Positions 26,546-35,345 of a stretch of 64,000 nt of DNA are shown in pieces. Where the stretch lies: contig NZ_AOLI01000019.1 in assembly GCF_000336955.1 (NCBI RefSeq), positions 12,164 to 76,163 on the forward strand. Direction: 5' to 3'. The notes below the pieces were generated by a model, which was given only the letters and a program-made list of their open reading frames with translations, was not told the origin of the DNA and ran no database searches. Numbering within the stretch: the first letter of the stretch is position 1; each line of letters starts with the position of its first letter. The stretch is from Haloferax larsenii JCM 13917. GTDB lineage: Archaea > Halobacteriota > Halobacteria > Halobacteriales > Haloferacaceae. A program made the position numbers and the translations under genes.

Positions 26546-28492
26546 ATGACGAACTCAGAGGCACCCACGGACGCAACTGTCAGACTACAGCATATCGGTG
26601 GCATCGACACGCGAGACGTGACACTCTCTCCGGGTGTGACGGTGCTTACCGGTCGGAACGCAACGAACCGAACCTCGTTCCTGCGGGGACTCATGGGCGT
26701 CTGCGGCAGCGACGCGGTGAGTCTCAAGAGCGACGCAGACGAGGGACTGGTCGAACTCGAACTGGACGGTCGGACGTACACGCGTCATCTCTCTCGGAAA
26801 AACGGCCGCGTCGTATTCGACGGCACGCCGTACTTACAGGACGCATCGACCGCGGAGTTGTTCGCGTTCCTTCTCGGGTCGAACGAGGCGCGGCAGGCGG
26901 TCGTCACGAACCGTGACCTCCACGACGTCATCATGGCCCCGGTCGATACGGAGGCCATCAATGCCGAAATTCGAACGCTACAGCGCGAGCGAAAGCAGAC
27001 AGAACAGGAGCTTTCCAAGTTAGAATCGCTCGAATCGGAGCAGCGACGACTCGAATCGCGGCGCTCCGAACTGGAAGCCGAAATTTCCGAACTCGAATCT
27101 GAACGAGACCGCCTCGCAGAACGAATCGACGCCGAAGACCAGACTGTCGAGACTCAGCACGCACAGCGCGACGAACTGGACGAGACGCTGCGCGAACTGC
27201 AGGATGCGCGGTCGGAGTTGGAGACGGTTCGGTTCAGACTACAGAGCCAACGCGAGAGCGTCGAGTCGCTCAGAACCGAACGCGCCGAACTCGAATCCGA
27301 ACTGGAGTCCGCCGAGGCCGCCGACATCGACCGCGACGAAGTGACGGCCCGCGTCGAGCAGATTCGAGGAGAAATCGAATCGCTCAACACCACGATTGCG
27401 GACCTCCAGACGGTTATCCAGTACACCGAAGACGTCTTGGACGGGAAGACGGACCTCATCGAGGACACGCTCGTCGAATCGACCAGCAGCGGGTCGGTGA
27501 CGGACCAACTCGTCTCCTCGGAGACGATTACCTGCTGGACCTGTGGCACGGAGGTCGAAGAGAGTCAAATCGAGGAGACGACGACCCGACTCCGTGGCGT
27601 TCGCGACGAGCGACGCGAGCGACGCACGGAACTCCGACGGGAACTCGACGAACTCGAACGCGACCTCCGGTCGGCCGACGAGACGCAGTCCAAACGGCAG
27701 TCACTCCGGCGAAAACTCGACCGATTGGAAGGCGAACTCGACAACCGCACGGAGCAAATCGACTCGCTGACCGAGGAGCGCGACGAACTCGCCGCCCGCG
27801 TCGAGCAGTTGGAACGCGAGGCCGAAGACAAGCGGGGGCAAGCGAACGAGACGCTCATCGAACTCCACAAGGACCGCAACGAGGTCGAATTCTCGCTCGA
27901 CCGCACCCGCGACGAACTGGCCGACGTCAACGACGAACTCGACGCTCTCGACGAACAGTTCGACCGCCGTGAGGAACTCGAAGCCCAACGCGAGCAACTG
28001 ACGGCCGACCTCGAAGCGGCCCGCACGCGAATCCAATCGCTCACCTCGTCGGCCGTCGAGGCGTTCAACGAGGAGATGGAGACGGTTCTCGACCTCCTCG
28101 AATACGAGAACATCGAGCGCGTGTGGTTAGAGCGCGTCGAGCGCCGCGTTCGCGAGGGACGGCAGAAGGTGATGCAAACGCAGTTCGAACTGCACATCGT
28201 CAGAACGGCCGACAGCGGCGCGGTGTACGAAGACACCATCGACCACCTCAGCGAGAGCGAACGGGAGGTCATCGGCCTCGTGTTCGCCCTCGCGGGCTAC
28301 CTCGTCCACGACGTCCACGAGGACGTTCCGTTCATGCTTCTCGATTCGGTGGAGGCCATCGACTCGGACCGAATCGCCGCCTTGGTCGACCACTTCGAGG
28401 CATTTCCGCAGTTCCTCGTGGTCGCGCTGCTCCCCGAGGACGCACAGGCGCTCGACGACTCGTACGACCGCGTCGAGTGGGGCGACGAGTAA
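26546..28492 (+). CDS. Archaea-specific SMC-related ATPase (Sph3-like)
   Basis: The 648-residue protein has a Rad50/SMC layout. An N-terminal ABC half carries a degenerate P-loop, G36-RNAT-N41-R42-T43, where the usual GK[ST] is replaced by NRT. A first coiled coil (about 145-300) leads to a CWTC zinc-hook-like turn at 330-333, then a returning coiled coil to about 520. The C-terminal half has a signature LSESE (568-572) and a Walker B MLLDSVE (597-603). Such proteins are described as archaea-specific SMC-related proteins. It follows rdfA in the same direction and probably shares its transcript. Role in chromosome or shape control is inferred from this link. Confidence 0.82.
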   Translation: MTNSEAPTDATVRLQHIGGIDTRDVTLSPGVTVLTGRNATNRTSFLRGLMGVCGSDAVSLKSDADEGLVELELDGRTYTRHLSRKNGRVVFDGTPYLQDASTAELFAFLLGSNEARQAVVTNRDLHDVIMAPVDTEAINAEIRTLQRERKQTEQELSKLESLESEQRRLESRRSELEAEISELESERDRLAERIDAEDQTVETQHAQRDELDETLRELQDARSELETVRFRLQSQRESVESLRTERAELESELESAEAADIDRDEVTARVEQIRGEIESLNTTIADLQTVIQYTEDVLDGKTDLIEDTLVESTSSGSVTDQLVSSETITCWTCGTEVEESQIEETTTRLRGVRDERRERRTELRRELDELERDLRSADETQSKRQSLRRKLDRLEGELDNRTEQIDSLTEERDELAARVEQLEREAEDKRGQANETLIELHKDRNEVEFSLDRTRDELADVNDELDALDEQFDRREELEAQREQLTADLEAARTRIQSLTSSAVEAFNEEMETVLDLLEYENIERVWLERVERRVREGRQKVMQTQFELHIVRTADSGAVYEDTIDHLSESEREVIGLVFALAGYLVHDVHEDVPFMLLDSVEAIDSDRIAALVDHFEAFPQFLVVALLPEDAQALDDSYDRVEWGDE

Positions 28493-28508
28493 CCCGGCGA
28501 CCTGCGTC

Positions 28509-28562
28509 GACTATTGACTTACTTCGGCTAGCCCCTCGACTATTGACCTGACTTGACTATTG
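28509..28562. repeat. Repeated gactattg motif after the SMC-related gene
   Basis: The 8-mer gactattg occurs three times just after the stop codon (28509, 28538, 28555), twice inside the longer tcgactattgac. Spacing is uneven (29 and 17 bases). Confidence 0.7.
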
Positions 28563-28751
28563 GCGCACCACACGAGGGGGGTCAGGGTACTGTTTTTGCC
28601 GTGGTGCAGTCCCGTTCCGTTTGCACTGTCGAGATTATGTAGACTCATTGATATCCCATATCGAACATTCTGTCGGCGTATACTGCTGGTACGCAAGAAA
28701 TATAACAGGTAGTGGCAGTACTGTACTCTATACAGTCTGGGGGGATACACT

Positions 28752-29054
28752 ATCAGCACACTCACCACTCACCGACGAGACGAGACAGAGCAGACTCGGG
28801 TTTGGTACGACTGCGACCGATCTGAGACGATTTCCGAGGCGATACTGTTCGCTGCGGCGGAGCACAGAGATTGTGACCCGACGGAACTCCCCCCACTCAG
28901 CGAGTACGTCGATATCGACGCGCTGAACGTGCTGTTCGGCGAGGACTCGCCGATGTCGCCAGCACTCTCCCGTGGCACGCTCGAATTCGACTACGGAGAC
29001 CTCGTCGTCGACGTCGACACGGTCGGCACGGTCGAGGTTCGCGACGCCGAGTGA
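28752..29054 (+). CDS. HalOD1 output-domain protein with apparent ATC start
   Basis: A 100-residue frame ending in TGA at 29052-29054 encodes a HalOD1-type domain: SETISEAILFAAAEHRDCDP, then TELPPLSEYVDIDALNVLF, then LEFDYGDLVVDV. HalOD1 is a haloarchaeal output domain found alone or on signalling proteins. No ATG, GTG or TTG exists between the in-frame stop at 28710 and the conserved core. ATC at 28752 begins a peptide reading ISTLTTH, as if an ATG had changed to ATC. A G-rich stretch lies 7 bases upstream, and TATA-like boxes are at 28698-28705 and 28729-28732. It may be translated from ATC, or it may be a recent start-codon loss or a sequencing error. Confidence 0.65.
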   Translation: MSTLTTHRRDETEQTRVWYDCDRSETISEAILFAAAEHRDCDPTELPPLSEYVDIDALNVLFGEDSPMSPALSRGTLEFDYGDLVVDVDTVGTVEVRDAE

Positions 29055-29149
29055 GTGCGGGTTCGGACGGCTGTTTGGTGCTAGGTGGGACCCTCGCCGG
29101 ACGAGTATCGGTGGCTTCACTTACCGATTCGGTGAACGTGTAGACTATC

Positions 29150-30187
29150 ATGGTCCTCGGTGGATTACTCCCGAGTACGCCCGCCACGAACGTGCTCCTC
29201 GTCCTCGTCGCGACGGGGGTCATCTGGCTCGGTAGTGGGTGGCTCGAACACGCGGCAGACCGTCTCGCAGCCTACTACGGACTCCCGGCGGTCGTCCAGG
29301 GGTCTGTCATCGTCGCGCTCGGGTCGAGTTTCCCGGAGTTCACGAGTGTCCTGTTCGCCTCCCTCGCCGGCGTGTTCGACATGGGCGTCGGCGCAATCGT
29401 AGGTTCGGCCATCTTCAACATCCTCGTCATCCCCGCTCTCTCGGGGTTGTCTACCGAAGGCGACCTCGAAACGAGTCGCGTCATCGTCTACAAGGAAGCG
29501 CAGTTCTACATGGTCGCGGTCGCGACTCTCGTGGTCACGTTCGCACTCGCGGTCATCTACATCCCCGTGGCTGACGCCCCGCCGTTGACCGGCCTCATCA
29601 CCCGCCCCCTCGCCGCGATTCCACTCCTCTTGTACGGCTTGTACCTCTTCATTCAATGGCAGGACGTAGACGATTACGACGGCGACACGTCTTCCGACGA
29701 CGACATCGCGGTCGCTCGGGAGTGGGGCCGTCTGGCGCTCGGCTTGGTTCTCATCCTCGTCGCCGTCGAGCAGTTGGTCGGAAGCGTCGAATCGCTCGGT
29801 GCGACGTTCGGCATCCCGACGTTCCTCGCGGGTGTGACGATTATCGCCGCGGCGACGAGCCTCCCCGACCTGCTCGTCAGTGTTCGGTCGGCACAGAACG
29901 GAAACAGTGCGACGAGTCTCGGCAACGTCCTCGGGTCGAACACGTTCGACCTACTGGTCGCGATTCCCGTCGGCGTCCTCATCGTCGGTAGCGTCCCTAT
30001 CGACTTCGCGGTCGCCGTTCCGATGATGGGCGTGCTCACGCTCGCGACCGTCCTTCTGTTTACGCTCCTTCGGACGGAACTCTCGCTCACCCGCCCGGAA
30101 GCGTACGTGCTCCTCGTCGCCTATTTCGTGTTCGTCGTCTGGGCTATCGCCGAAAGCGCCGGAGTGACGCAGTTGGTCAGGGGATAG
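29150..30187 (+). CDS. Sodium/calcium exchanger (CaCA family)
   Basis: The 345-residue membrane protein has ten or so helices and the two inverted alpha repeats of CaCA exchangers. Alpha-1 reads VIVALGSSFPEFTSVLFAS and GAIVGSAIFNI; alpha-2 reads TIIAAATSLPDLLVSV and NVLGSNTFDLL. The conserved acidic residues E (in SFPEF) and D (in SLPDL) bind the ions. Such proteins export Ca2+ in exchange for Na+ across the cytoplasmic membrane. An acidic loop (DVDDYDGDTSSDDD) separates the halves. It lies after the HalOD1 gene. Confidence 0.88.
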   Translation: MVLGGLLPSTPATNVLLVLVATGVIWLGSGWLEHAADRLAAYYGLPAVVQGSVIVALGSSFPEFTSVLFASLAGVFDMGVGAIVGSAIFNILVIPALSGLSTEGDLETSRVIVYKEAQFYMVAVATLVVTFALAVIYIPVADAPPLTGLITRPLAAIPLLLYGLYLFIQWQDVDDYDGDTSSDDDIAVAREWGRLALGLVLILVAVEQLVGSVESLGATFGIPTFLAGVTIIAAATSLPDLLVSVRSAQNGNSATSLGNVLGSNTFDLLVAIPVGVLIVGSVPIDFAVAVPMMGVLTLATVLLFTLLRTELSLTRPEAYVLLVAYFVFVVWAIAESAGVTQLVRG

Positions 30188-30217
30188 ACGGAAAAATCAG
30201 ACCGAATCGGGTGGGGA

Positions 30218-32179
30218 CTACACGCCTTCCAGTTGCACCGGGAGTTCACGTTTGTAGTACCGGTAGATAGTGGCCACAATCAGCAGCCACAGGAGTACCA
30301 ACAGGTACGCAACCGGGTTGTTGGCTTGGGTGCTGACAGTCTCTTGGAGGTTGCTCCCCGATGGTGCGAGTATATCTTCGATATCGGGGTTGGTCGAGGC
30401 AGGTGGCTCCGCTGCGGTGGTCACTGATTGGTCGGCCGACCCGCTGGCGTCGTCACTCCCGGTGTCGGTGCTGATGATTCCGCCCCCCGAAAGTGACTCG
30501 CGCGAATCGGGAGCAGTGGGAGCCGACGGGGGTGACTGGGCGGACGCGGAAGCCGAACTCGAACCGCCACCTCCGCTTCCTTTGTTCGACTCGCCTGCGC
30601 TGGCTCCTGAAGTCCCATCATTCGACGATGTGCTGTCGTCGGACGACGAAGTCTCATCGCCGGTGCCTGCTGTCGTGTCGTCTTGCGAGGGCCCAGTTGC
30701 AGTGCTGTCGTTGGCCCCAGTGTCGCCACCGTCAGCAGAGTCGTCGTTGCTCGCGTCGGTGCCGTCAGTACTGCTGTCGGTGGTGCCGTCAGTACTGCCG
30801 TCGGTGGTGTCGCCAGCACTTCCGTCAGTATTTTCGGCGTCGTCAGTACCGCTCGTGTCGCCAGTGTTGTCGGAGCCAGTGGTGGTATCGCTGCTGTCGG
30901 AACCAGTGGTGCTATCGCTGTCGTCTGAGCTGCCGGTGTCGGTTCCATCGTTGCCGTCAGTCCCGTCTACGCCGTCAGTGTCGCCAGCATCACCATCGGA
31001 ACCATCGGTGCTATCGGAACCACCGGCGTCGGTTCCATCAGTGCCATCGGAACCATCACTGTCGCCGGTGTCATCACTGCCGTCGCTTCCGTCGCTCCCA
31101 TCGTCACCGGCCCCGCCGTCGTCGGAGCAGTCGTTCGAGTCAGCGGCTCCCGAATCGTGGGACTCGTCGAGGAGCTTTGCGACGTAGGCGGAGACCTGCT
31201 CGCCGATAGTCCCAGCCGAATCTCCGTCTTCCGGCGGAAGCGTGCACTCGGAGACCTCCTCACAGTCTGCGGGCGTAGTTTTGGCACGGTCGTTACCGAG
31301 GAGACTGCCGACGAACGCCGAGACCTGCTGTCCGACCGTCGCCTTCGGTGGCTTGCAGATGTCGGCTGGACGCTTGTCGGTTCGAGCGTGGTCACTGCCG
31401 TTTCGAGCGTGGTCGGTTGCAGGAGTATCGTCGTTTTGAGCGACGTCACTCGCTGGAGTGTCGTCGGTCGCTGACCCACCAGCGTTCGCCGGGGGCGCGT
31501 CGTTCTTGGCACTGTTTTCGGCCGGGGTGTTGTCGTTCTTCGGTGTGTCTTCGCTCGTCGATGTCTGGCTAGGTTGTTGCTTCGCTGGTGTCTCGCCGGT
31601 GTTTGCAGGTTTCTTGTCGGTGTTTGGAGGTGCTTTGTCGGTGCTTTCGGATGTCTCGTTGGGGGTGTGCTCGCTTGCAGTGGCGCTTTCGTTCTGTGGG
31701 CTCTCGGTCGCTGGCGTCGTCTCGCCGGACTCGTTACCGGAAGTACCTTCGTTCCCTTCCGTTCCTGTTTGGCTCTCGTTTACGGGAGACGCATCGTCGT
31801 TCGCCGGTTCAGGGGTGGGGGTGGTGCCGTTCGCGGTCTCAGTTCCGTTACTGGTATCTTTCTCGTTTTTCGCCTTCTCGTTCGCAGGTGCGTTTCCGTT
31901 CTTCGCGTTCTCGTCCTTCGCGCTCCCGTTCTTCGAAGCCGGTTCGTTCTGTGGAGGCGTCGGGGTCGATGCCGAGCCGTTGGAAGGTGCCGATTCAGGG
32001 GTGTTTCTCTGGGAGGGTTGGTTTGCCGTGGCCCCGTCTGTGGAGGCTGTCGCGTCCGTGTTGGAGGACGTGTCCCTGAACACGTCGTCGACGGACTGCG
32101 TGGAGACAGCGGAGACCATCGGCGCCGCCAGTACGACCACCGTGATGGCGAGTACTGCGGCTATTCTGAGCGAGACCAT
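30218..32179 (-). CDS. Low-complexity acidic surface protein with two QVSA motifs
   Basis: The 653-residue protein has a signal peptide (IAAVLAITVVVLAAPMVSAV), a long disordered region rich in Asn, Thr, Pro and Glu, and then two short structured islands with related sequence: VGQQVSAFVGSLLGND and IGEQVSAYVAKLLDES. Each has a cysteine pair nearby (CKPP with PADCEEVSEC, and NDCSD). An Asp/Gly/Ser/Thr-rich stretch of about 180 residues follows. A membrane helix (VAYLLVLLWLLIVATIY) and a short basic tail end the protein. Only the islands look folded. It is probably a surface-exposed stalk; the function is unknown. Confidence 0.7.
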   Translation of the reverse strand: MVSLRIAAVLAITVVVLAAPMVSAVSTQSVDDVFRDTSSNTDATASTDGATANQPSQRNTPESAPSNGSASTPTPPQNEPASKNGSAKDENAKNGNAPANEKAKNEKDTSNGTETANGTTPTPEPANDDASPVNESQTGTEGNEGTSGNESGETTPATESPQNESATASEHTPNETSESTDKAPPNTDKKPANTGETPAKQQPSQTSTSEDTPKNDNTPAENSAKNDAPPANAGGSATDDTPASDVAQNDDTPATDHARNGSDHARTDKRPADICKPPKATVGQQVSAFVGSLLGNDRAKTTPADCEEVSECTLPPEDGDSAGTIGEQVSAYVAKLLDESHDSGAADSNDCSDDGGAGDDGSDGSDGSDDTGDSDGSDGTDGTDAGGSDSTDGSDGDAGDTDGVDGTDGNDGTDTGSSDDSDSTTGSDSSDTTTGSDNTGDTSGTDDAENTDGSAGDTTDGSTDGTTDSSTDGTDASNDDSADGGDTGANDSTATGPSQDDTTAGTGDETSSSDDSTSSNDGTSGASAGESNKGSGGGGSSSASASAQSPPSAPTAPDSRESLSGGGIISTDTGSDDASGSADQSVTTAAEPPASTNPDIEDILAPSGSNLQETVSTQANNPVAYLLVLLWLLIVATIYRYYKRELPVQLEGV

Positions 32180-32378
32180 ATCCTATCGGCTATATCTATG
32201 TTTCATACAGACATTGTAACGAGTTTATTAACTTCAGTTAGACAAGGAATATCGCATAGAATGGTCTTCTACGGCGCAATTTCAGCATCTACAGAATGTC
32301 GGGAGTCGGCCGCAACACACCTCTCCTCACAGCGACGAATCGCCACGGCGCTCCCGTGGGTGTGCGTCACCGCGACGT

Positions 32379-32388
32379 ACCTTTTTGT
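32379..32388 (+). promoter_or_regulatory. TATA-like box of the SAMP3 gene
   Basis: The T-rich sequence cctttttgtt is centred about 27 bases before the ATG at 32411, the distance expected for a leaderless transcript, so SAMP3 probably has its own promoter. Confidence 0.5.
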
Positions 32389-32410
32389 TTCACCGCCGCC
32401 GAAGTGGTAT

Positions 32411-32689
32411 ATGGAATTGGAACTGCGCTTCTTTGCGACCTTCCGTGAGGCAGTTGGACAGAAGACGCTTCACTGGCAGGTCGAAGACGGCGCGACGGTG
32501 GGTGACGTACTCCACGCGCTCGAATCCGAGTACGAGGGACTCACCGGCAGCCTCCTCGAAGGAGGCGAGATACGACCGCACGTGAACATCCTGAAAAACG
32601 GGCGCGAGGTGGTCCACCTCGACGGTCTCGAAACCGCACTCGACGAGGGAGACACGGTCAGTGTCTTCCCACCGGTGGCGGGTGGATGA
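32411..32689 (+). CDS. samp3: Ubiquitin-like small archaeal modifier SAMP3 (MoaD family)
   Basis: The 92-residue protein has a beta-grasp fold of the MoaD/ThiS type and ends in VAGG, the diglycine needed for adenylation by an E1-like enzyme. Sequence blocks such as LRFFATFREAVGQKT and VFPPVAGG fit the SAMP3 group of Haloferax. SAMP proteins are attached to lysines of target proteins and some also carry sulfur for tRNA or molybdopterin synthesis. The ATG is at a leaderless distance from a T-rich box. The next gene starts one base after the stop. Confidence 0.85.
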   Translation: MELELRFFATFREAVGQKTLHWQVEDGATVGDVLHALESEYEGLTGSLLEGGEIRPHVNILKNGREVVHLDGLETALDEGDTVSVFPPVAGG

Positions 32690-32690
32690 G

Positions 32691-32948
32691 ATGGCTCGCC
32701 GGGAGCGTGCGTTTCGCGGAATCTCGCCGCGACTCGTGAGACACTACTTGACGAACCTCGGCGGGGACGTAGAGAGCGACACGCGCGTGGTCGGCCCCGA
32801 TTGGACAGTCGACATCGAAACCGAGGCGGTCTCCATCACGAGCAGTATCGAACTCACCGAGGTCCAACTCACCTTCGAGGGCTCCGAAGAGACGCTCGAC
32901 GACCTCGTCGAGCAGTTCGCACAGAAGGCCATGCGCGCCGGTGGATGA
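32691..32948 (+). CDS. Small MoaD-partner-like protein
   Basis: The 85-residue protein (start ATG one base after the SAMP3 stop) is an alpha/beta domain with the pattern FRGISPRLVRHYLTNLGG, then VVGPDWTVDI and VQLTFEGSEETLDDLVEQF. It resembles the C-terminal domain of bacterial MoaD-related proteins (DUF1952), here as a separate gene right after a MoaD-family modifier. That similarity is from memory and needs a profile search. Like SAMP3 it ends in two glycines (RAGG), which may be chance. Confidence 0.6.
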   Translation: MARRERAFRGISPRLVRHYLTNLGGDVESDTRVVGPDWTVDIETEAVSITSSIELTEVQLTFEGSEETLDDLVEQFAQKAMRAGG

Positions 32949-33454
32949 CGATGGGTGCAGACCACAACGACAACTCGAACGACGACCCGAACGACGGCCC
33001 GAGCGACGAGCAGAACGACGACCACGAACGACTCCGCGACCACCTCGTCCCGGACGCGACGAGTGACGACCCGCGGGGTGGCGCAGTCGACGGAACGGCA
33101 ATCATGCTCGCCGCGGCGAAGGCGAGCGTCCCGGCAGACCAGGTCCCCCTGCTTCTCGACCGCGCACAGTTGTACCTCGACACCCACGCCGACGAGTACG
33201 ACCGCGAGTTCGAGTGCGTCTACGAAGACGACGAGACGGCCGTCTACTTCGTCCCGCTCGGCCACTGGGACACGAAAGGCCTCGAAATCGGCTTCTCACA
33301 CCGCGAACTTGACGCCGTCCGGCGGGCGCACACCGAGCATCTCCGCCGCGTCGGGACGAAGTCCGACCGCCGCGACGAGTTCGAGACGGCGCTCGAAATC
33401 CGGGAGGTTGCGGTCGTCAATCGCAGCGAGAGCCGGCAACCAGCGCACGGATAG
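32945..33454 (+). CDS. Conserved hypothetical protein in the SAMP3 operon
   Basis: The 169-residue protein starts at an ATGA overlap with the previous gene; a second ATG two codons on is also possible. A disordered Asn/Asp-rich stretch of about 30 residues precedes an alpha/beta domain (GGAVDGTAIMLAAAKASVP, then VYFVPLGHWDTKGLEIGFSH). I do not recognise the family. The overlaps with SAMP3 and its follower indicate one operon and perhaps a shared pathway. Confidence 0.72.
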   Translation: MTMGADHNDNSNDDPNDGPSDEQNDDHERLRDHLVPDATSDDPRGGAVDGTAIMLAAAKASVPADQVPLLLDRAQLYLDTHADEYDREFECVYEDDETAVYFVPLGHWDTKGLEIGFSHRELDAVRRAHTEHLRRVGTKSDRRDEFETALEIREVAVVNRSESRQPAHG

Positions 33455-33490
33455 ACGCCTATTTCGGGCGCGACGCCCTGCATCTGACAG

Positions 33491-34186
33491 ATGCCTACGC
33501 TCCCATCCGACTTCGTCGACGGTGTCCGCGATGCGGCCCCGCTGCACCTCGGCATCGTGCCGTTCGGTCTCGTCGCGGGCGTCGCCGCCGTCGAGCAGGG
33601 ACTGTCGATTTTCCACGCAATCGGCTTTTCGACCGTGGTCTTCGCCGGTGCCTCGCAACTGGCGATGATAGAACTGCTCGGCTCGGACGCGCCACTCGCC
33701 ATCGTCGTCGGCACGGCCGTCGTCGTCAACCTCCGGATGCTGATGTACTCGGCCTCGATTGCGCCGTACTTCCGTGACTTCGCGGCCCGCTCGAAGACCA
33801 TCGCCTCGTACCTCTTGACCGACCAGGCGTTCGCGCTCTCGCTCGCTCGATACAACCGCGAGACGGGGACTGATCGCTTCGCGTACTACATCGGCGTCGC
33901 CGTCTCGCTGTGGGCCGTCTGGCAGGTTGCCACCGTCGCCGGCGCGGTACTCGGGACGGGTCTCCCGCCGGAGTGGGGTCTCGGATTCGCCGCGCCGCTA
34001 GTCTTTCTCGCGCTTCTCGTTCCGGCGCTGAAAGACCGGGCATCGGCGGCGTCGGGAGTCGTCGGCGGCATCGTCGCCGTCGCCGTCGTCGCGGCGGGAA
34101 TCCCGTACCACCTCGACATCATCGTCGCCGCCGTCGCGGGCGTCGCCGCCGGTCTCGCGGTGGAGTCCTTCGGAGGTGACGCGTAG
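33491..34186 (+). CDS. azlC: AzlC-type branched-chain amino acid exporter subunit
   Basis: The 231-residue protein has the AzlC pattern: DAAPLHLGIVPFGLVAGVAA near the start, the conserved AGASQLAMIELL, and NLRMLMYSASIAPYF. AzlC and AzlD form a membrane exporter for branched-chain amino acids. Six or so helices are visible. The next gene, an AzlD homologue, starts directly after its stop, so the pair is an operon. Confidence 0.9.
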   Translation: MPTLPSDFVDGVRDAAPLHLGIVPFGLVAGVAAVEQGLSIFHAIGFSTVVFAGASQLAMIELLGSDAPLAIVVGTAVVVNLRMLMYSASIAPYFRDFAARSKTIASYLLTDQAFALSLARYNRETGTDRFAYYIGVAVSLWAVWQVATVAGAVLGTGLPPEWGLGFAAPLVFLALLVPALKDRASAASGVVGGIVAVAVVAAGIPYHLDIIVAAVAGVAAGLAVESFGGDA

Positions 34187-34525
34187 GTGGCGACGAGTTA
34201 CGACCCGGTCACCGTCTGGGGCGTCATCGTCGTCGCCGGCGTCCTCACCTTCGGTATCCGGGCGTCGTTCATCTACCTCTTCGGGCACATCGACACGGTC
34301 CCGCCGCGAGTCAAATCGGCACTCGAATACGTCCCGGCGGCCGTCTTCGCCGCGCTCGTCTTTCCCGCCGTCGTCGCTCCCGCCGGGGACGTCGCGCTCT
34401 CGCTCGGGAACGAACGTCTCGTTGCGGGTGTTCTCGCGGCACTTGCGGCGTGGTACACAGAGCGCGTCTTCGTCACTATCGCCGTGGGCATGGGTGCGCT
34501 CTGGTTCCTGCGGTTCGTCGTCTGA
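34187..34525 (+). CDS. azlD: AzlD-type exporter subunit
   Basis: The 112-residue protein has four helices and the AzlD features: GVLTFGIRASFIYLFG near residue 20 and VKSALEYVPAAVFAALVFP. Its start is a GTG immediately after the azlC stop, since no ATG is available, which implies coupled translation. It pairs with AzlC in export of branched-chain amino acids. Confidence 0.88.
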   Translation: MATSYDPVTVWGVIVVAGVLTFGIRASFIYLFGHIDTVPPRVKSALEYVPAAVFAALVFPAVVAPAGDVALSLGNERLVAGVLAALAAWYTERVFVTIAVGMGALWFLRFVV

Positions 34526-34570
34526 GCGACCCCCAAAATACTCGTTTCGTCGGTGACCACACGCCAACAC

Positions 34571-35251
34571 ATGCCTTCCTCGCCCCCGTACCTCTACTCG
34601 CGTCCCCGTGACGACGCGGGTCGTGCCCTCCTCACGACCGGGTTCGTTGCGGGCGTCGCCGCGTTCGTCGCTGGCACCGTCGCCGTCGCCGGATGGCTCG
34701 CGCTCGCGACCGACGGCCCGTTTTCGACGCTCGACGCCGTAACCACGATGACCGCTGGCGAACCCGTTCCGGCGGTTTTCACCCCCGTCTGGACGTTCTG
34801 CGGCGCGATGGGTCTCCCAGTCCAACTCGTCGAGACGACCGGTCACGGACGCGCGATTGTCTCACGAAACCTCGTCGACGTGTTCGACGGCGCTGGCGAC
34901 GCGTGGGTCTGGATGGGTGCGATTCCGCCTGCGTGCCTCGTTCTCGCGGGGGCCGCCACGGCCCGTCTCACGACGTGGAACCGACGCCCTGCGGAGGGCT
35001 TCGCCACGGGAGCGTCGGTTGCGCTCGGGTTCGCCGCTGTGGTGGCCGCCGTCGCGCTCGTCGCTCGTTTCGGACTCGGTGACATCCCGCCGACCTCCGA
35101 GGGAGTCGTCCGCATCGGGGCGACGGGATTCCCGCCGTCCGACCTCGACGGCGACTCGGTCGGAATCCCACTGTGGGGGGTCGTTTCTGGGCTGGTGTTC
35201 GGCCTCGTCTTCGGTGGACTCGGTGGGGCCGCAGCGTCGCTCCGTAGCTGA
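34571..35251 (+). CDS. Hypothetical haloarchaeal membrane protein
   Basis: The 226-residue protein (from the ATG of MPSSPPYLYSRP) has five to six helices separated by short acidic loops (for example ARFGLGDIPPTSEG). The C terminus is a Gly-rich hydrophobic stretch (VVSGLVFGLVFGGLGGAA). I do not recognise a function. It is convergent with the aldehyde ferredoxin oxidoreductase gene. Confidence 0.7.
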   Translation: MPSSPPYLYSRPRDDAGRALLTTGFVAGVAAFVAGTVAVAGWLALATDGPFSTLDAVTTMTAGEPVPAVFTPVWTFCGAMGLPVQLVETTGHGRAIVSRNLVDVFDGAGDAWVWMGAIPPACLVLAGAATARLTTWNRRPAEGFATGASVALGFAAVVAAVALVARFGLGDIPPTSEGVVRIGATGFPPSDLDGDSVGIPLWGVVSGLVFGLVFGGLGGAAASLRS

Positions 35252-35345
35252 ATCATCAGAGACTACCTCGACGCGTCGCTCATGGAGCGAGCGTCGAAAA
35301 AGAAGGTCGGTTGCGTGTCGCGCAGGGCGACTCCACCCTAACTGC

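Noticed and set aside
28513-28768. 85-codon minus-strand frame after the SMC-related gene
   Set aside because: It is opposite the upstream region of the HalOD1 gene and shows no domain or usual acidic composition.
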